Origin: Piscirickettsiaceae bacterium CG07_land_8_20_14_0_80_44_28 | GTDB taxonomy: Bacteria > Pseudomonadota > Gammaproteobacteria > Thiomicrospirales > Thiomicrospiraceae | NCBI GenBank assembly: GCA_002779995.1 | Contig: PEWX01000088.1 | Span: 1-47,083, forward strand | Reading direction: 5' to 3' | Length of the DNA: 47,083 nt | Shown: positions 19,768 to 28,106 of the stretch, one piece after another | How positions within the stretch are numbered: the stretch's first letter is position 1 | Layout of the letters: every line of letters begins with the position of its first letter | Made by a program: the position numbers and the translations under genes | Notes under the pieces: model-generated | Databases searched by the model: none | What the model was told of the DNA's origin: nothing | Seen by the model: only the letters and a program-made list of their open reading frames with translations

Positions 19768-20298
19768 ATGAGCGAAAACATTGAATCCGTTCAAGAACAA
19801 ATTAACCAACAAAGCGATGCTGACAATCAAATTTTAAGTTTTTTGCTTGGCGATGAGCAATATGGCGTAGACATTCTCAGAGTTCAAGAGATTAAAGGCT
19901 GGGAAAGAACGACTGAAATCCCAAATTCTCCCGATTATGTTATGGGGGTGATTAATCTTCGCGGCGCAGTTGTACCGGTAATCGATTTGCGTGTACGTTT
20001 TGGTCTTGATAAGATCACTTACGACGAAAGCACGGTAGTGATTATCCTTCGTGCGGCTGACGAACAAACCGGTATACAAAAAATCATTGGCATCGTCGTT
20101 GATGGTGTATCGGACGTACACACAATCGACTTAAACACATTACAAATCTCTCCCGAGATCTCTGGTAACATTCATACAGAATACGTCAGAGGGTTAGCAA
20201 CTTTTGAAGATAAAATGGTTATTGTGCTGCATATTGATCAGCTCGTCAGCAATGGCATTTTGAAAGAAATCAAAAAAAGCTTAATAATAGATGAATAA
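19768..20298 (+). CDS. cheW: chemotaxis coupling protein CheW (copy 1)
   Basis: CheW links receptors to the CheA kinase. The 176 residues cover the two beta-barrel subdomains, with FLLGDEQYGVDILRVQEIKGW near residue 25, then PDYVMGVINLRGAVVPVIDLR and IIGIVVDGVSDVHTID. It is the first of a tight plus-strand set with cheY (64 bases on) and the STAS gene. It differs in sequence from the two other CheW-like genes in this window. Confidence 0.93.
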   Translation: MSENIESVQEQINQQSDADNQILSFLLGDEQYGVDILRVQEIKGWERTTEIPNSPDYVMGVINLRGAVVPVIDLRVRFGLDKITYDESTVVIILRAADEQTGIQKIIGIVVDGVSDVHTIDLNTLQISPEISGNIHTEYVRGLATFEDKMVIVLHIDQLVSNGILKEIKKSLIIDE

Positions 20299-20362
20299 TT
20301 GTATAATTATATAATTATTGGAAATTTTAAAACATTGTTTAATGAAATATTGAGAGGAAAAA

Positions 20363-20725
20363 ATGTCTAAAATTCTTGCAGTTGACGACTCTAAATCTAT
20401 GCGACAAATGGTTAGTATGTCACTCAAATCGGCAGGACATGATGTCACTGAAGCTGAAGATGGTGCGATTGCTTTAGACATTGCCAAAAGAGAACAATTT
20501 GATTTAGTTGTCACTGACATTAACATGCCAAATATGAATGGTATTGAATTAATTCAAGCACTTCGCTCAACTTTACCCAATTACAAATTTACACCGATTT
20601 TATGCCTGACCACTGAATCTTCAGGCGACATGAAAACGAAAGGAAAAGAAGCAGGTGCGACTGGCTGGATTGTTAAACCTTTTAGCCCAGAAAAATTATT
20701 ATCTGTTATTAGCCGTGTTTTATAA
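20363..20725 (+). CDS. CheY-type single-domain response regulator (copy 1)
   Basis: The 120-residue receiver has Asp8 and Asp9, phospho-acceptor Asp52 (VVTDINMPNMNG), Thr83/Thr84 and Lys105 (IVKPF), all as expected for CheY-like proteins. It lies between a cheW and a STAS gene, a set-up seen in chemotaxis clusters that signal to other outputs. It is clearly different from the CheY at 24886-25299. Which of the two binds the flagellar switch cannot be told from sequence alone; the other lies next to cheZ and is the likelier one. Confidence 0.92.
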   Translation: MSKILAVDDSKSMRQMVSMSLKSAGHDVTEAEDGAIALDIAKREQFDLVVTDINMPNMNGIELIQALRSTLPNYKFTPILCLTTESSGDMKTKGKEAGATGWIVKPFSPEKLLSVISRVL

Positions 20726-20761
20726 CGAATGACAACCAAACAAACCTGATTGAGGGTCGAA

Positions 20762-21043
20762 ATGAGCGAAAACATCATCGAATTGCCTGAGAACCTAACC
20801 ATTCACCATATTGAAGAGCAATTTAGAGAGCTCAAATTGGCTTTTCAGTCCGATTCCGACACCTACAAGATTATCGCCTCCAAGGTTGAATCAGTCGATA
20901 CTTCTGGACTTCAGGCACTATTAACACTGATTAAACATGCTCAGAACAATCAAAAAAACATTGTTTGGGAGGGTGTCAAAGATGAGTTGCGCAATGGTGC
21001 CGCCAAAATTGGCTTAATTGATAAGCTATTATTAGCGAGTTAA
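20762..21043 (+). CDS. STAS-domain protein in the chemotaxis block
   Basis: The 93-residue product has the STAS (anti-anti-sigma-like) fold with the typical DTSGLQALL motif (Ser48 is the usual phosphoserine position). A stand-alone STAS gene beside cheY and cheW is a recurring arrangement in chemotaxis clusters; its mechanism there is not settled. The ATG at 20762 follows GAGGG; the in-frame TTG at 20750 is less likely. The flhB-C-like gene starts 12 bases after its stop. Confidence 0.85.
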   Translation: MSENIIELPENLTIHHIEEQFRELKLAFQSDSDTYKIIASKVESVDTSGLQALLTLIKHAQNNQKNIVWEGVKDELRNGAAKIGLIDKLLLAS

Positions 21044-21055
21044 TCCGCTCATCTT

Positions 21056-21343
21056 ATGGCAACCCCTGCTATCACCCTTGATAAAAAAGTTGCCATTACC
21101 CTCCAGTATGATGGTCAATCCGCACCAATAGTAACGGCAAAAGGCTCTGGCGCACTTGCTGAGCAAATCATTAAAATTGCTGAAGAAAATAACATCCCTA
21201 TCAAAGAAGATCATCATTTGGTGGAGTTGCTTTCACAGGTTGAGTTAGATCATGAAATTCCAGAATTGCTGTACGAAGCGGTCGTTCAGGTATTAATCTT
21301 CGCTTATCAGCTTTCTGACAAACCCATTCCTGAACGAAAATAA
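21056..21343 (+). CDS. FlhB C-terminal-domain-like protein (FhlB family)
   Basis: At 95 residues the product resembles the cytosolic C-terminal domain of FlhB (ITLQYDGQSAPIVTAKGSGALAEQIIKIAEENNIPIKEDHHLVELL, seen as a run from about residue 12 to 55). It lacks the NPTH autocleavage motif and the membrane part, like the family called FhlB or YlqH. Such genes commonly sit beside fliK, as here. It may tune substrate switching by the export gate, which is inferred. The full FlhB is at 30211-31359. Confidence 0.85.
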   Translation: MATPAITLDKKVAITLQYDGQSAPIVTAKGSGALAEQIIKIAEENNIPIKEDHHLVELLSQVELDHEIPELLYEAVVQVLIFAYQLSDKPIPERK

Positions 21344-21382
21344 ACAAATATCCCCCCTATATCGCTATGGTTAAGAAACAAA

Positions 21383-21402
21383 AACGACCAGGCCTGGTCG
21401 TT
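21383..21402. terminator. bidirectional terminator built on CCAGGCCTGG
   Basis: AACGACCAGGCCTGGTCGTT is a perfect 20-bp palindrome flanked by an A-tract (plus) and TTC-rich DNA. It lies between the convergent fhlB-like and cheW genes. The core is 21388-21397, with TCGTTCTTC as the tail on the plus strand and TCGTTTTTG on the minus strand. Confidence 0.85.
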
Positions 21403-21448
21403 CTTCGAGGAGCTTATAGCTTATACATTGACTTGGTGTTTGATAAGC

Positions 21449-21961
21449 CTAAACTTTTCCGGAAAACATACTATCGACATCAATCAATACAATGACATCA
21501 CCTTTATAATGAGCAATCCCTTGTAGATAACGTGAGGCGCCTTCTTTAGTAGTTGACATGGCTTCAAATTGTTTTTCGGGAATGTCTTTCACTTCCTCCA
21601 CAGAATCCACCATCATCCCAACAATATTATCGGTATCCAGTTCAACAATAATGATTCGTGACAAATCATCAGCCGGTTTAGAAGGAAGCCCATAAGTCAT
21701 GCGTGTGTCCACGACCGTTACGATCACACCTCGAACATTAATCACACCCAAAACATTGAATGCTGACCCCTCTACACGCCTTATATGACCAACTCTTAAT
21801 ACTTCACGAATCTTTCTGACATTGATGCCATAAATTTCGGAGTCGAGATTAAATAATACGCAACGAATGCTTGGACCAGAATATTTTTCATCCTCATCAT
21901 CACTCAATGAAAACGCTTCCAACTGATGGTTATTGGATTGCAAATTGGATTGAACTGCCAT
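21449..21961 (-). CDS. cheW: chemotaxis coupling protein CheW (copy 2)
   Basis: This 170-residue CheW ends the long minus-strand flagellar-chemotaxis operon, 18 bases after cheA. It has the CheW landmarks IRCVLFNLDSEIYGINVRKIREVLRVG, ALNVLGVINVRGVIVTVVDTR (AFNVLGVINVRG in this copy) and IVGMMVDSVEEVKDIP. Neighbouring cheA makes it the probable main coupling protein. It ends at the 21383-21402 palindrome. Confidence 0.95.
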   Translation of the reverse strand: MAVQSNLQSNNHQLEAFSLSDDEDEKYSGPSIRCVLFNLDSEIYGINVRKIREVLRVGHIRRVEGSAFNVLGVINVRGVIVTVVDTRMTYGLPSKPADDLSRIIIVELDTDNIVGMMVDSVEEVKDIPEKQFEAMSTTKEGASRYLQGIAHYKGDVIVLIDVDSMFSGKV

Positions 21962-21979
21962 TAAACCAGTCTCCCTTAC

Positions 21980-24019
21980 TTATTGAAAACGCTCGACCAC
22001 ACCAGGCAAGTCTAAAATTAAGGCAATATTGCCATTTCCAGTAATGGTTGCGCCTGCATAGCCTTGTAAATGTTTCATCATAACCCCAAGTGGTTTAATC
22101 ACAACCTCTTCTTGACCATCTACTTGATCAACGACTAAGCCAGCACGTTGATTACCAACGGAAACGATGATGACCTTATCTCCCAAATAATTTTCTTTTG
22201 CAGAATCAGGGTTTAACCATTCTTGCAGAAACAACAATGGAATACTTTTTTCACGTAACCGTACCATCATTTGGCCATCTATTCGATTGGTCAAATCTGC
22301 ATCATAATCAAAAATTTCTTGAACACTGGTTAATGGAATCGCGTAACTATCCTCATCAAAAGAAACCATTAAAGTTGGTAAAATCGCAAGTGTCAGAGGA
22401 ACTCGAATCTTAATCTGTGTGCCTTCGCCTAAAACAGAGTGAATATCAATACTCCCATTGAGCTTGGTAATCATACTCTTGACGACATCCATCCCCACAC
22501 CGCGGCCAGAAATGTCGCTAACTTGCTCTGCCGTCGAAAAACCGGCAGACAAAATTAGCTCAAATGCCGCCTTATCATCAAGTTGACTGGCACTGACTTC
22601 ATCCATCATCCCTTTTTCGACTGCTTTACGGCGCAATATATCCGGATCCATGCCTTTGCCATCGTCGGTAATCGATAACAGGATATGATCCCCTTCTTGC
22701 TCAGCAGCCAAGATAACTGTGCCTTTTCGAGGTTTATTATCCTGTTCACGATCATCAGGCATTTCAATACCATGATCGACAGAATTTCGAACTAAATGCA
22801 CCAAAGGATCAGCTAAAGCCTCAACTAAATTCTTATCGAGGTCTGTATCTTCTCCTTTTAACTCCAGTTCAATTTCTTTACCTAATTTGCGGGCAAGATC
22901 TCGTACCACACGAGGGAAGCGACCAAAAACTTTTTTGACAGGTTGCATCCGCGTTTTCATCACTGAGGATTGTAGATCCGTTGTGACATGATCAAGATTC
23001 GCAACCGCATTTGATAAGTCTTCCTCTGACTGTTTACTCCCTCTTAAAGTCAGTAAACGATTACGAACCAATACCAACTCTCCAACGAGATTCATAATTT
23101 CATCTAGGCGGCGAGTATCAACACGAACGGTTGATTCAACATTTGCCTTGGCCTGAACCTTATCATCCTTGGCGTTATCCTTCCCTGCTGTTGTTGCTGG
23201 TTTAGCAGAACTGGCAGGTGCAGGTTTATCAGCCGGCTTCGGTGGCTTTTTCGGTGTTGGTTCAGCGGCAGGAGTATCCAGCGTTAAGCTATCACGTTGC
23301 TGCAACAAAGCCTCAAATTCATCATCTGAAATTTCACCATCCGGATCGACCCCTTCTGGGAGCTTCAACTTAGGTTCATCAGCTTCCCCCCCTGATAAAG
23401 CATCACGTTGATTTAAGAGCGCCTCAAATTCATCATCTGAAATTTCACCATCTGGATCAACGCCTTCGGGCAGTTGCAGCTTAGGCTCATTTCCCCCATC
23501 AGCTGATAAGGCATCACGTTGACTTAAGAGTGCTTCAAATTCATCATCTGATATTTCGCCATCCGGATCTACGCCCTCTGGTAATGAAAGTTTCGGTTGA
23601 TCAGTTTGCGCGGGTTCTTCTGTGCTAGTGACTGCTTTGCTAGGTTTCCATAATTGATCTAATTCAGCCAGCAAGCTTTGATCTGCATCACCAAGCTCTC
23701 TCTCTCCATCATTGAGTTGTCCGATATAGTCAGAAATAACATCAAAGGCTCGCATTATGACATCTGCAGCGGTTGCATCATAAGAAACATCACCATTTCG
23801 AATCTTGTCAAATACATTTTCTGCTCGGTGACACACTTCTATTAAAGGTGTGACCCCTAAAAATCCAGCGCCACCTTTAATTGTATGAAAACCGCGAAAA
23901 ATGGCATTTAGTAAATCAGCGTCAGTTGGTGCATGCTCTAACTCAACCAATTGCTCATCAAGCCGCTCGACAAGCTCTCCGGCTTCGACTAAAAAGTCCT
24001 GTAAGATTTCTTCATCCAC
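21980..24019 (-). CDS. cheA: chemotaxis histidine kinase CheA with three linker repeats
   Basis: CheA phosphorylates CheY and CheB in response to receptors. The 679 residues hold the HPt domain (His45 in FHTIKGGAG), dimerisation (ESTVRVDTRRLDEIMNLVGEL), the ATPase (HLVRNSVDHGIE, DDGKGMD, GRGVGMDVV) and the C-terminal CheW-like domain. No CheY-binding P2 domain is visible between HPt and dimerisation. Instead, three exact 37-residue units (residues 142-178, 179-215 and 216-252) share PEGVDPDGEISDDEFEALL, followed by a Pro/Ala/Lys-rich tract. It lies between cheZ and cheW. Confidence 0.95.
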   Translation of the reverse strand: MDEEILQDFLVEAGELVERLDEQLVELEHAPTDADLLNAIFRGFHTIKGGAGFLGVTPLIEVCHRAENVFDKIRNGDVSYDATAADVIMRAFDVISDYIGQLNDGERELGDADQSLLAELDQLWKPSKAVTSTEEPAQTDQPKLSLPEGVDPDGEISDDEFEALLSQRDALSADGGNEPKLQLPEGVDPDGEISDDEFEALLNQRDALSGGEADEPKLKLPEGVDPDGEISDDEFEALLQQRDSLTLDTPAAEPTPKKPPKPADKPAPASSAKPATTAGKDNAKDDKVQAKANVESTVRVDTRRLDEIMNLVGELVLVRNRLLTLRGSKQSEEDLSNAVANLDHVTTDLQSSVMKTRMQPVKKVFGRFPRVVRDLARKLGKEIELELKGEDTDLDKNLVEALADPLVHLVRNSVDHGIEMPDDREQDNKPRKGTVILAAEQEGDHILLSITDDGKGMDPDILRRKAVEKGMMDEVSASQLDDKAAFELILSAGFSTAEQVSDISGRGVGMDVVKSMITKLNGSIDIHSVLGEGTQIKIRVPLTLAILPTLMVSFDEDSYAIPLTSVQEIFDYDADLTNRIDGQMMVRLREKSIPLLFLQEWLNPDSAKENYLGDKVIIVSVGNQRAGLVVDQVDGQEEVVIKPLGVMMKHLQGYAGATITGNGNIALILDLPGVVERFQ
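23264..23596 (-). repeat. three 111-bp tandem repeats inside cheA
   Basis: Three direct repeats of 37 codons each (23596-23486, 23485-23375, 23374-23264) are highly similar at the DNA level and nearly identical in the PEGVDPDGEISDDEFEALL core. The DNA similarity suggests recent expansion, or strong constraint, of a linker motif. Confidence 0.85.
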
Positions 24020-24157
24020 AATAAAACCCTCTTCATTTTTCAGTGTTAACCAGACCTGTCAAAAAGCCATCACTAAAAATCGTTATTACGTCTATAGCAA
24101 GAGTTTAGCAAGGTTCATGCCACAGAACATAAACCTCAACTTTAAGATGAGATTAGA

Positions 24158-24811
24158 CTAAATCCCTAAATCGTCTAGTAAATTGTCTACATCCTGCTGA
24201 GATTGAGCGAACTGTTTCTGGCTAGATTGCGTTACATTAGGACCTAGTCCCTTCATTTCTTGAGCTTTCTGTGCTTCTTTTGATTGCTCAGGCAAGGTAA
24301 TTTCATCTAACGAAATACCCGACTTTTCAATCAACTCCACCAAGCTTTGCTCAACACTGCCAACCAACATGATCACTCTATTTAAAACCTGACCGGTCAG
24401 ATCCTGATACGATTGTGCCATCATAATTTCTGTGATTTCGTTTTTGGCTTCTTCAAGCAATTTACGCTCCGACGCGCCTTCAATCGAATCGGCTAGCGTC
24501 TCTAATAAAGCGCTGATATTCTCAGCTGAAGACAAGGTTTTGTTACTGGCTTGTTCCGTCGTCTCAATGACATACTGCAACCGCTCTGTGGTGTCGGGTA
24601 AATCCTGCTTAGTATGCTGCAATAATTTTGCATCCTCCCCAAAACCATCCAGTGTTTCATGCAAATTATCGGCAATCTCTTCAACTTGATGTAACAAATC
24701 TCTATTGCGACTGGCAACAATCAAATCTAGCACGTCGGATGCCTCGTCATATTTTTCGGATTCAAGTGCGCTTAATAGCTGTTTGACATGCTCTAAATTA
24801 ATCTCTTTCAC
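24158..24811 (-). CDS. cheZ: CheY phosphatase CheZ
   Basis: CheZ dephosphorylates CheY-P. The 217-residue protein is almost all helix. The active-site region shows MMAQSYQDLTGQVLNRVI (Gln residues near 145, with the adjacent Asp). The C-terminal CheY-binding helix is SQQDVDNLLDDLGI. The start is GTG at 24811, after AAGGGGAAG. It follows cheY by 74 bases, a gap that holds a terminator-like hairpin. Confidence 0.96.
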   Translation of the reverse strand: MKEINLEHVKQLLSALESEKYDEASDVLDLIVASRNRDLLHQVEEIADNLHETLDGFGEDAKLLQHTKQDLPDTTERLQYVIETTEQASNKTLSSAENISALLETLADSIEGASERKLLEEAKNEITEIMMAQSYQDLTGQVLNRVIMLVGSVEQSLVELIEKSGISLDEITLPEQSKEAQKAQEMKGLGPNVTQSSQKQFAQSQQDVDNLLDDLGI

Positions 24812-24825
24812 TGACTTCCCCTTAC

Positions 24826-24860
24826 AAAAAAAGCTTTACCCTCAGAAAGAATAAAGCTTT
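24826..24860 (-). terminator. terminator-like hairpin between cheY and cheZ
   Basis: On the minus strand AAAGCTTTA (24860-24852) pairs with TAAAGCTTT (24838-24830) across 13 bases and is followed by a run of T. The stem is AT-rich, so it may only attenuate. It lies between cheY and the cheZ start and could lower downstream expression. Confidence 0.45.
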
Positions 24861-24885
24861 ACCATTTATGATCACTTACGCTCTG

Positions 24886-25299
24886 TCAACGGCCAGAGGC
24901 TTTTTTTCGTTCAGCAACACGTTCAAAGATTTTCTGAATTTTGCCATTTAGCGTCGCGGCAGTAAAAGGTTTTACAATATAGCCGTCAACGCCCGCTTCC
25001 GCTGCTTCTAAAATTTGCGAGCGTTTTGCTTCAGCAGTAATTAATAAAAAAGGTGTGTCTTTTAATTTTTCATGCTTTCGGACATTCCTAAGCAAATCTA
25101 TCCCGGTCATTTGCGGCATATTCCAATCGCTAACAATAAAATCATACTTACCACTTTGAATCATCGGCCAAGCTGTCGAACCATCGTCGGCCTCATCAAA
25201 CTTACTGAATCCGAGTTCTTTCAGTAGGTTTTTAACAATTCTTCGCATGGTTGAAAAATCATCAACCACTAAAATATTCATATTTCTATCGATTTGCAT
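24886..25299 (-). CDS. cheY: chemotaxis response regulator CheY (copy 2)
   Basis: The 137-residue receiver includes Asp13/Asp14 (VVDDFSTMRR), phospho-acceptor Asp58 (SDWNMPQM), Thr88 (LLITAEAK) and Lys110 (IVKPF), all the canonical CheY residues. It is between fliA and cheZ, so it is the likely regulator of the flagellar switch. The start (MQIDRN) follows GAGGA; Met7 is an alternative. Confidence 0.96.
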   Translation of the reverse strand: MQIDRNMNILVVDDFSTMRRIVKNLLKELGFSKFDEADDGSTAWPMIQSGKYDFIVSDWNMPQMTGIDLLRNVRKHEKLKDTPFLLITAEAKRSQILEAAEAGVDGYIVKPFTAATLNGKIQKIFERVAERKKASGR

Positions 25300-25318
25300 T
25301 TCTTTTCCTCAAATCACT

Positions 25319-26044
25319 TTATATCCAATCTTTAAGTCGTGCCTTTAAGCGTTTAATTGCCTGACTATGAATCTGACTAACGCGAGATTCACTGACTTCT
25401 AATACTTCACCAATTTCTTTTAAGTTAAGCTCTTCATCATAATATAGCGCCATAACTAACTTTTCTTTTTCAGGTAATTGTTCAATTTGAGTGGCTAATG
25501 CACCTTGAAAATCTGATTCTAAAAGTTCTGCAATCGGTGTTTTGATTTGCCCAATCATCCGATCTTCGGCTAATTCATCATGATCCGGTTGGTCGATTGA
25601 AAGTAGCTGTGTGGCGTTAGTATCTTGTAAAATATGAAAATACTCTTGCAAGGTCACTTCCATCATCTCAGCCACCTCTTCATCTCTCGCCTCACGGCCT
25701 TTTGTGGCCTCAACCTGAGCAATCGCATCCGAAACCTCTCTAGACTTACGATAAACAGACCGAGGCGTCCAATCTCCTTTTCGAATCTCATCCAACATAG
25801 CACCCCGTATCCGTATCCCGGCATAGGTCTCAAAACTGGCACCTTGTGTTGCATCAAATTTTTGTGACGACTCAATCAGACCAATCACACCCGATTGAAT
25901 CAAGTCATTAACCATCACACTATCCGGCAGACGTCCCTTTAAGTGATAAGCAATGCGCTTCACCAAAGGTAAAAACGCTTCAATATCAATCACTTCACCC
26001 GCAGTGTGTTTATGAATATTTGCGTAAGCCTGTGTGCCTGTCAT
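25319..26044 (-). CDS. fliA: flagellar sigma factor FliA (sigma-28)
   Basis: FliA directs transcription of late flagellar and chemotaxis genes after hook completion. Its 241 residues span regions 2 (LVKRIAYHLKGRLPDSVMVNDLIQSGVIGLIES), 3 (GIRIRGAMLDEIRKGDWTPRSV) and 4 (EKLVMALYYDEELNLKEIGEVLEVSESRVSQIHSQA). It follows flhG by 18 bases. I could not find a clear sigma-28 promoter in the che intergenic regions. Confidence 0.97.
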   Translation of the reverse strand: MTGTQAYANIHKHTAGEVIDIEAFLPLVKRIAYHLKGRLPDSVMVNDLIQSGVIGLIESSQKFDATQGASFETYAGIRIRGAMLDEIRKGDWTPRSVYRKSREVSDAIAQVEATKGREARDEEVAEMMEVTLQEYFHILQDTNATQLLSIDQPDHDELAEDRMIGQIKTPIAELLESDFQGALATQIEQLPEKEKLVMALYYDEELNLKEIGEVLEVSESRVSQIHSQAIKRLKARLKDWI

Positions 26045-26062
26045 AGAGAACTCATTCCTTAT

Positions 26063-26956
26063 CTACTCAGAAGGTGTTTGAAACAAACTTTCCACAAAAA
26101 ACTGTAAATATCCCGTAACCCCTGTTGGAATAGGCCAGTTATCAATATCTTGAGCGATTTTTCTAAACGCTTTTGCCGATTCACTCATCGGATTCGCAAT
26201 CGTAACCGGTGATTGCTTTTGAATCGATTGTCTTAAGTCATGGTCAAATGGAATGGTTCCTAAATATTCGATGGAAACCTCTAAAAACTGCTCACAAACT
26301 TGTGAAAACTTATCGAACAGCATCTTACCATGTTTTTCTGACCGTGCCATATTGGCTAATAGTTTAAAGTTATTGAGCTTGTACTCTCGACTCAAGACTT
26401 TTATTAAAGCATAAGCATCTGTCATTGAAGCCGGCTCATCGGTTACCACCACCACAACTTCTTGTGAGGCACGACAAAAACTGACCACACTATCAGCAAT
26501 ACCCGCTGCTGTATCGACAATCAATACATCCAGAATACCATCCAACTCTGAAAAAGCGTTAATAATCCCAGCATTTTCCATCGGTGTCAATTGCGCCATT
26601 CTTTTAACACCCGAAGCAGCCGGAATCACTCTGAGCCCGCCCGGTGCACTCACCATAATTTCTTTCAGTGTTTTTTCGCCGTCTAACACATGAGATAGAT
26701 TATACTTGGTTTGTAAGCCCAGCATGATATCAACGTTGGCCAACCCCATATCTGCATCCATTAATAAAACTCGATTGCCTAGCTTACTCAAGCCGACACC
26801 CAAATTAACAGAAACATTGGTTTTGCCCACGCCGCCTTTACCACTGGCAACAGCAATCACCCTAACCGGCTTACTTTTACGCGCTGAACTCACTTTTGAC
26901 TCACCATGATTTTTCATTTGCATTGCTCTTAATCCAGCTGCTTGATCATTGTGCAT
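26063..26956 (-). CDS. flhG: flagellar number regulator FlhG (FleN, MinD-like ATPase)
   Basis: FlhG limits the number of polar flagella, opposing FlhF and the master regulator. Its 297 residues have the MinD-type deviant Walker A (SGKGGVGKTNVSVNLG), the switch region LLMDADMGLANVDIMLG and a basic N-terminal extension (HGESKVSSARKSKPVRV). Its start overlaps the end of flhF by 11 bases. Confidence 0.95.
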   Translation of the reverse strand: MHNDQAAGLRAMQMKNHGESKVSSARKSKPVRVIAVASGKGGVGKTNVSVNLGVGLSKLGNRVLLMDADMGLANVDIMLGLQTKYNLSHVLDGEKTLKEIMVSAPGGLRVIPAASGVKRMAQLTPMENAGIINAFSELDGILDVLIVDTAAGIADSVVSFCRASQEVVVVVTDEPASMTDAYALIKVLSREYKLNNFKLLANMARSEKHGKMLFDKFSQVCEQFLEVSIEYLGTIPFDHDLRQSIQKQSPVTIANPMSESAKAFRKIAQDIDNWPIPTGVTGYLQFFVESLFQTPSE

Positions 26957-28106
26957 CAGACATTTCCTTCCCCATCCCTAATCGAAACGCATCCTCATGA
27001 TGCTCTGACGTATTTTGCTGACCCAACACCAAGGCTTTATCCAATAAATCTCTCACTCTAACAGGCTCCAAATCTTCGGGGACTCTTTGTCCACCGGATA
27101 AATACGAAAGGGACAATTGATGCTCAATTAATACCGTTAGGACATTCCCGAGTTGTAAAGCTTCATCCACCTTCGTTAAAATACAGCCTTTTAACCCGAC
27201 CTCGCCAAAAGACTTCACAATATCATTCATCACACTTAACTGAGTGGCTGCAGAAATCACCAAATAGTTCCGTATATGTGTCACACCAGCACGTTGTTTA
27301 GTTAGCTGCTGACTTAAACGAATATCTTTCTGACTAATCCCCGCTGTGTCAATCAAAATCAATTTCTTTGATGCCAAAGCACTTAATAAACTTAACATCT
27401 CTCCATCTGAACTGACAACGTGAACCGGCACCCCCATTAATTCTGCAAAGGTTTTCAATTGCGCCTGTGCACCAATTTTATAACAGTCCGTCGTCACCAA
27501 TGCGATTTGATTTGGGCTATTACGCATAACAAAACGGCTGGCTATTTTGGCAATGGTCGTTGTCTTACCAACGCCTGTGGGTCCCACCAATGCAATGGTT
27601 CCGCCCGATTCAATAATATCTTTTTCATCAATTGGCACCATTAACTCAATATGCGCCAATATTTCTCGCCAGGCCTGGTCATTTTTTGCATCCACCTTAC
27701 TCACGAGTTTTTGTGCAAGATCCCAGCCAATGCCAATTTTAACCAACCGTTTAATCAGCGCAATTTTATTTGGATCTTGATTTTCTGTTTGATTCCATGC
27801 CAAGCCGGATAGTTGATTTTCCAGCAACTGCTTTACCGCTTTTAACTCATCTGCCATTTTAGCCATTTCACCATGGCCTCTCATACCGGCATCCGAACTC
27901 AATTCGGAGGACACATAACTTGATCGAGTCGTCGAAAGCTGCGAGGCTTCTTTATATTGTTGTGCTTCAGGATCAATTGCCGCCACCAATTCAACCCCAT
28001 CAGGGGTATTACGTGTTGACATAATAACCGCATCATCCCCCAACTCATCACGAACCAAGATCATTGCTTTTCGCATAGTAGGCGCAAGATATCGCTTCAG
28101 CTTCAT
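26946..28106 (-). CDS. flhF: flagellar placement GTPase FlhF
   Basis: FlhF, an SRP-type GTPase, marks the pole for flagellum assembly. The 386-residue protein has an N-terminal B domain with KRYLAPTMRKAMILVRDELGDDAVI, then the NG domain with G1 (GPTGVGKTTTIAKIA), the DTAG box (LILIDTAG) and TKVDE. Polar flagellation is the inference. GGGAGG precedes the ATG. A CCAGGCCTGG copy lies at 27669-27678 and is read as Asn-Asp-Gln-Ala-Trp. Confidence 0.96.
   Translation of the reverse strand: MKLKRYLAPTMRKAMILVRDELGDDAVIMSTRNTPDGVELVAAIDPEAQQYKEASQLSTTRSSYVSSELSSDAGMRGHGEMAKMADELKAVKQLLENQLSGLAWNQTENQDPNKIALIKRLVKIGIGWDLAQKLVSKVDAKNDQAWREILAHIELMVPIDEKDIIESGGTIALVGPTGVGKTTTIAKIASRFVMRNSPNQIALVTTDCYKIGAQAQLKTFAELMGVPVHVVSSDGEMLSLLSALASKKLILIDTAGISQKDIRLSQQLTKQRAGVTHIRNYLVISAATQLSVMNDIVKSFGEVGLKGCILTKVDEALQLGNVLTVLIEHQLSLSYLSGGQRVPEDLEPVRVRDLLDKALVLGQQNTSEHHEDAFRLGMGKEMSDAQ
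27669..27678. repeat. CCAGGCCTGG palindrome, copy inside flhF
   Basis: A perfect copy. The plus-strand tail is TCATTTTTTG. In the coding frame it is Gln-Ala-Trp, in a helical part of the NG domain just before the GTPase core. Confidence 0.85.

Noticed and set aside
23169-23411. Ser/Gly-rich ORF opposite cheA
   Set aside because: It is a shadow of the acidic repeat region of cheA on the other strand.
24052-24062. CCAGACCTGT before cheA as a decayed copy
   Set aside because: The half-sites and tail match less well than at 45523, so it was left out of the count.
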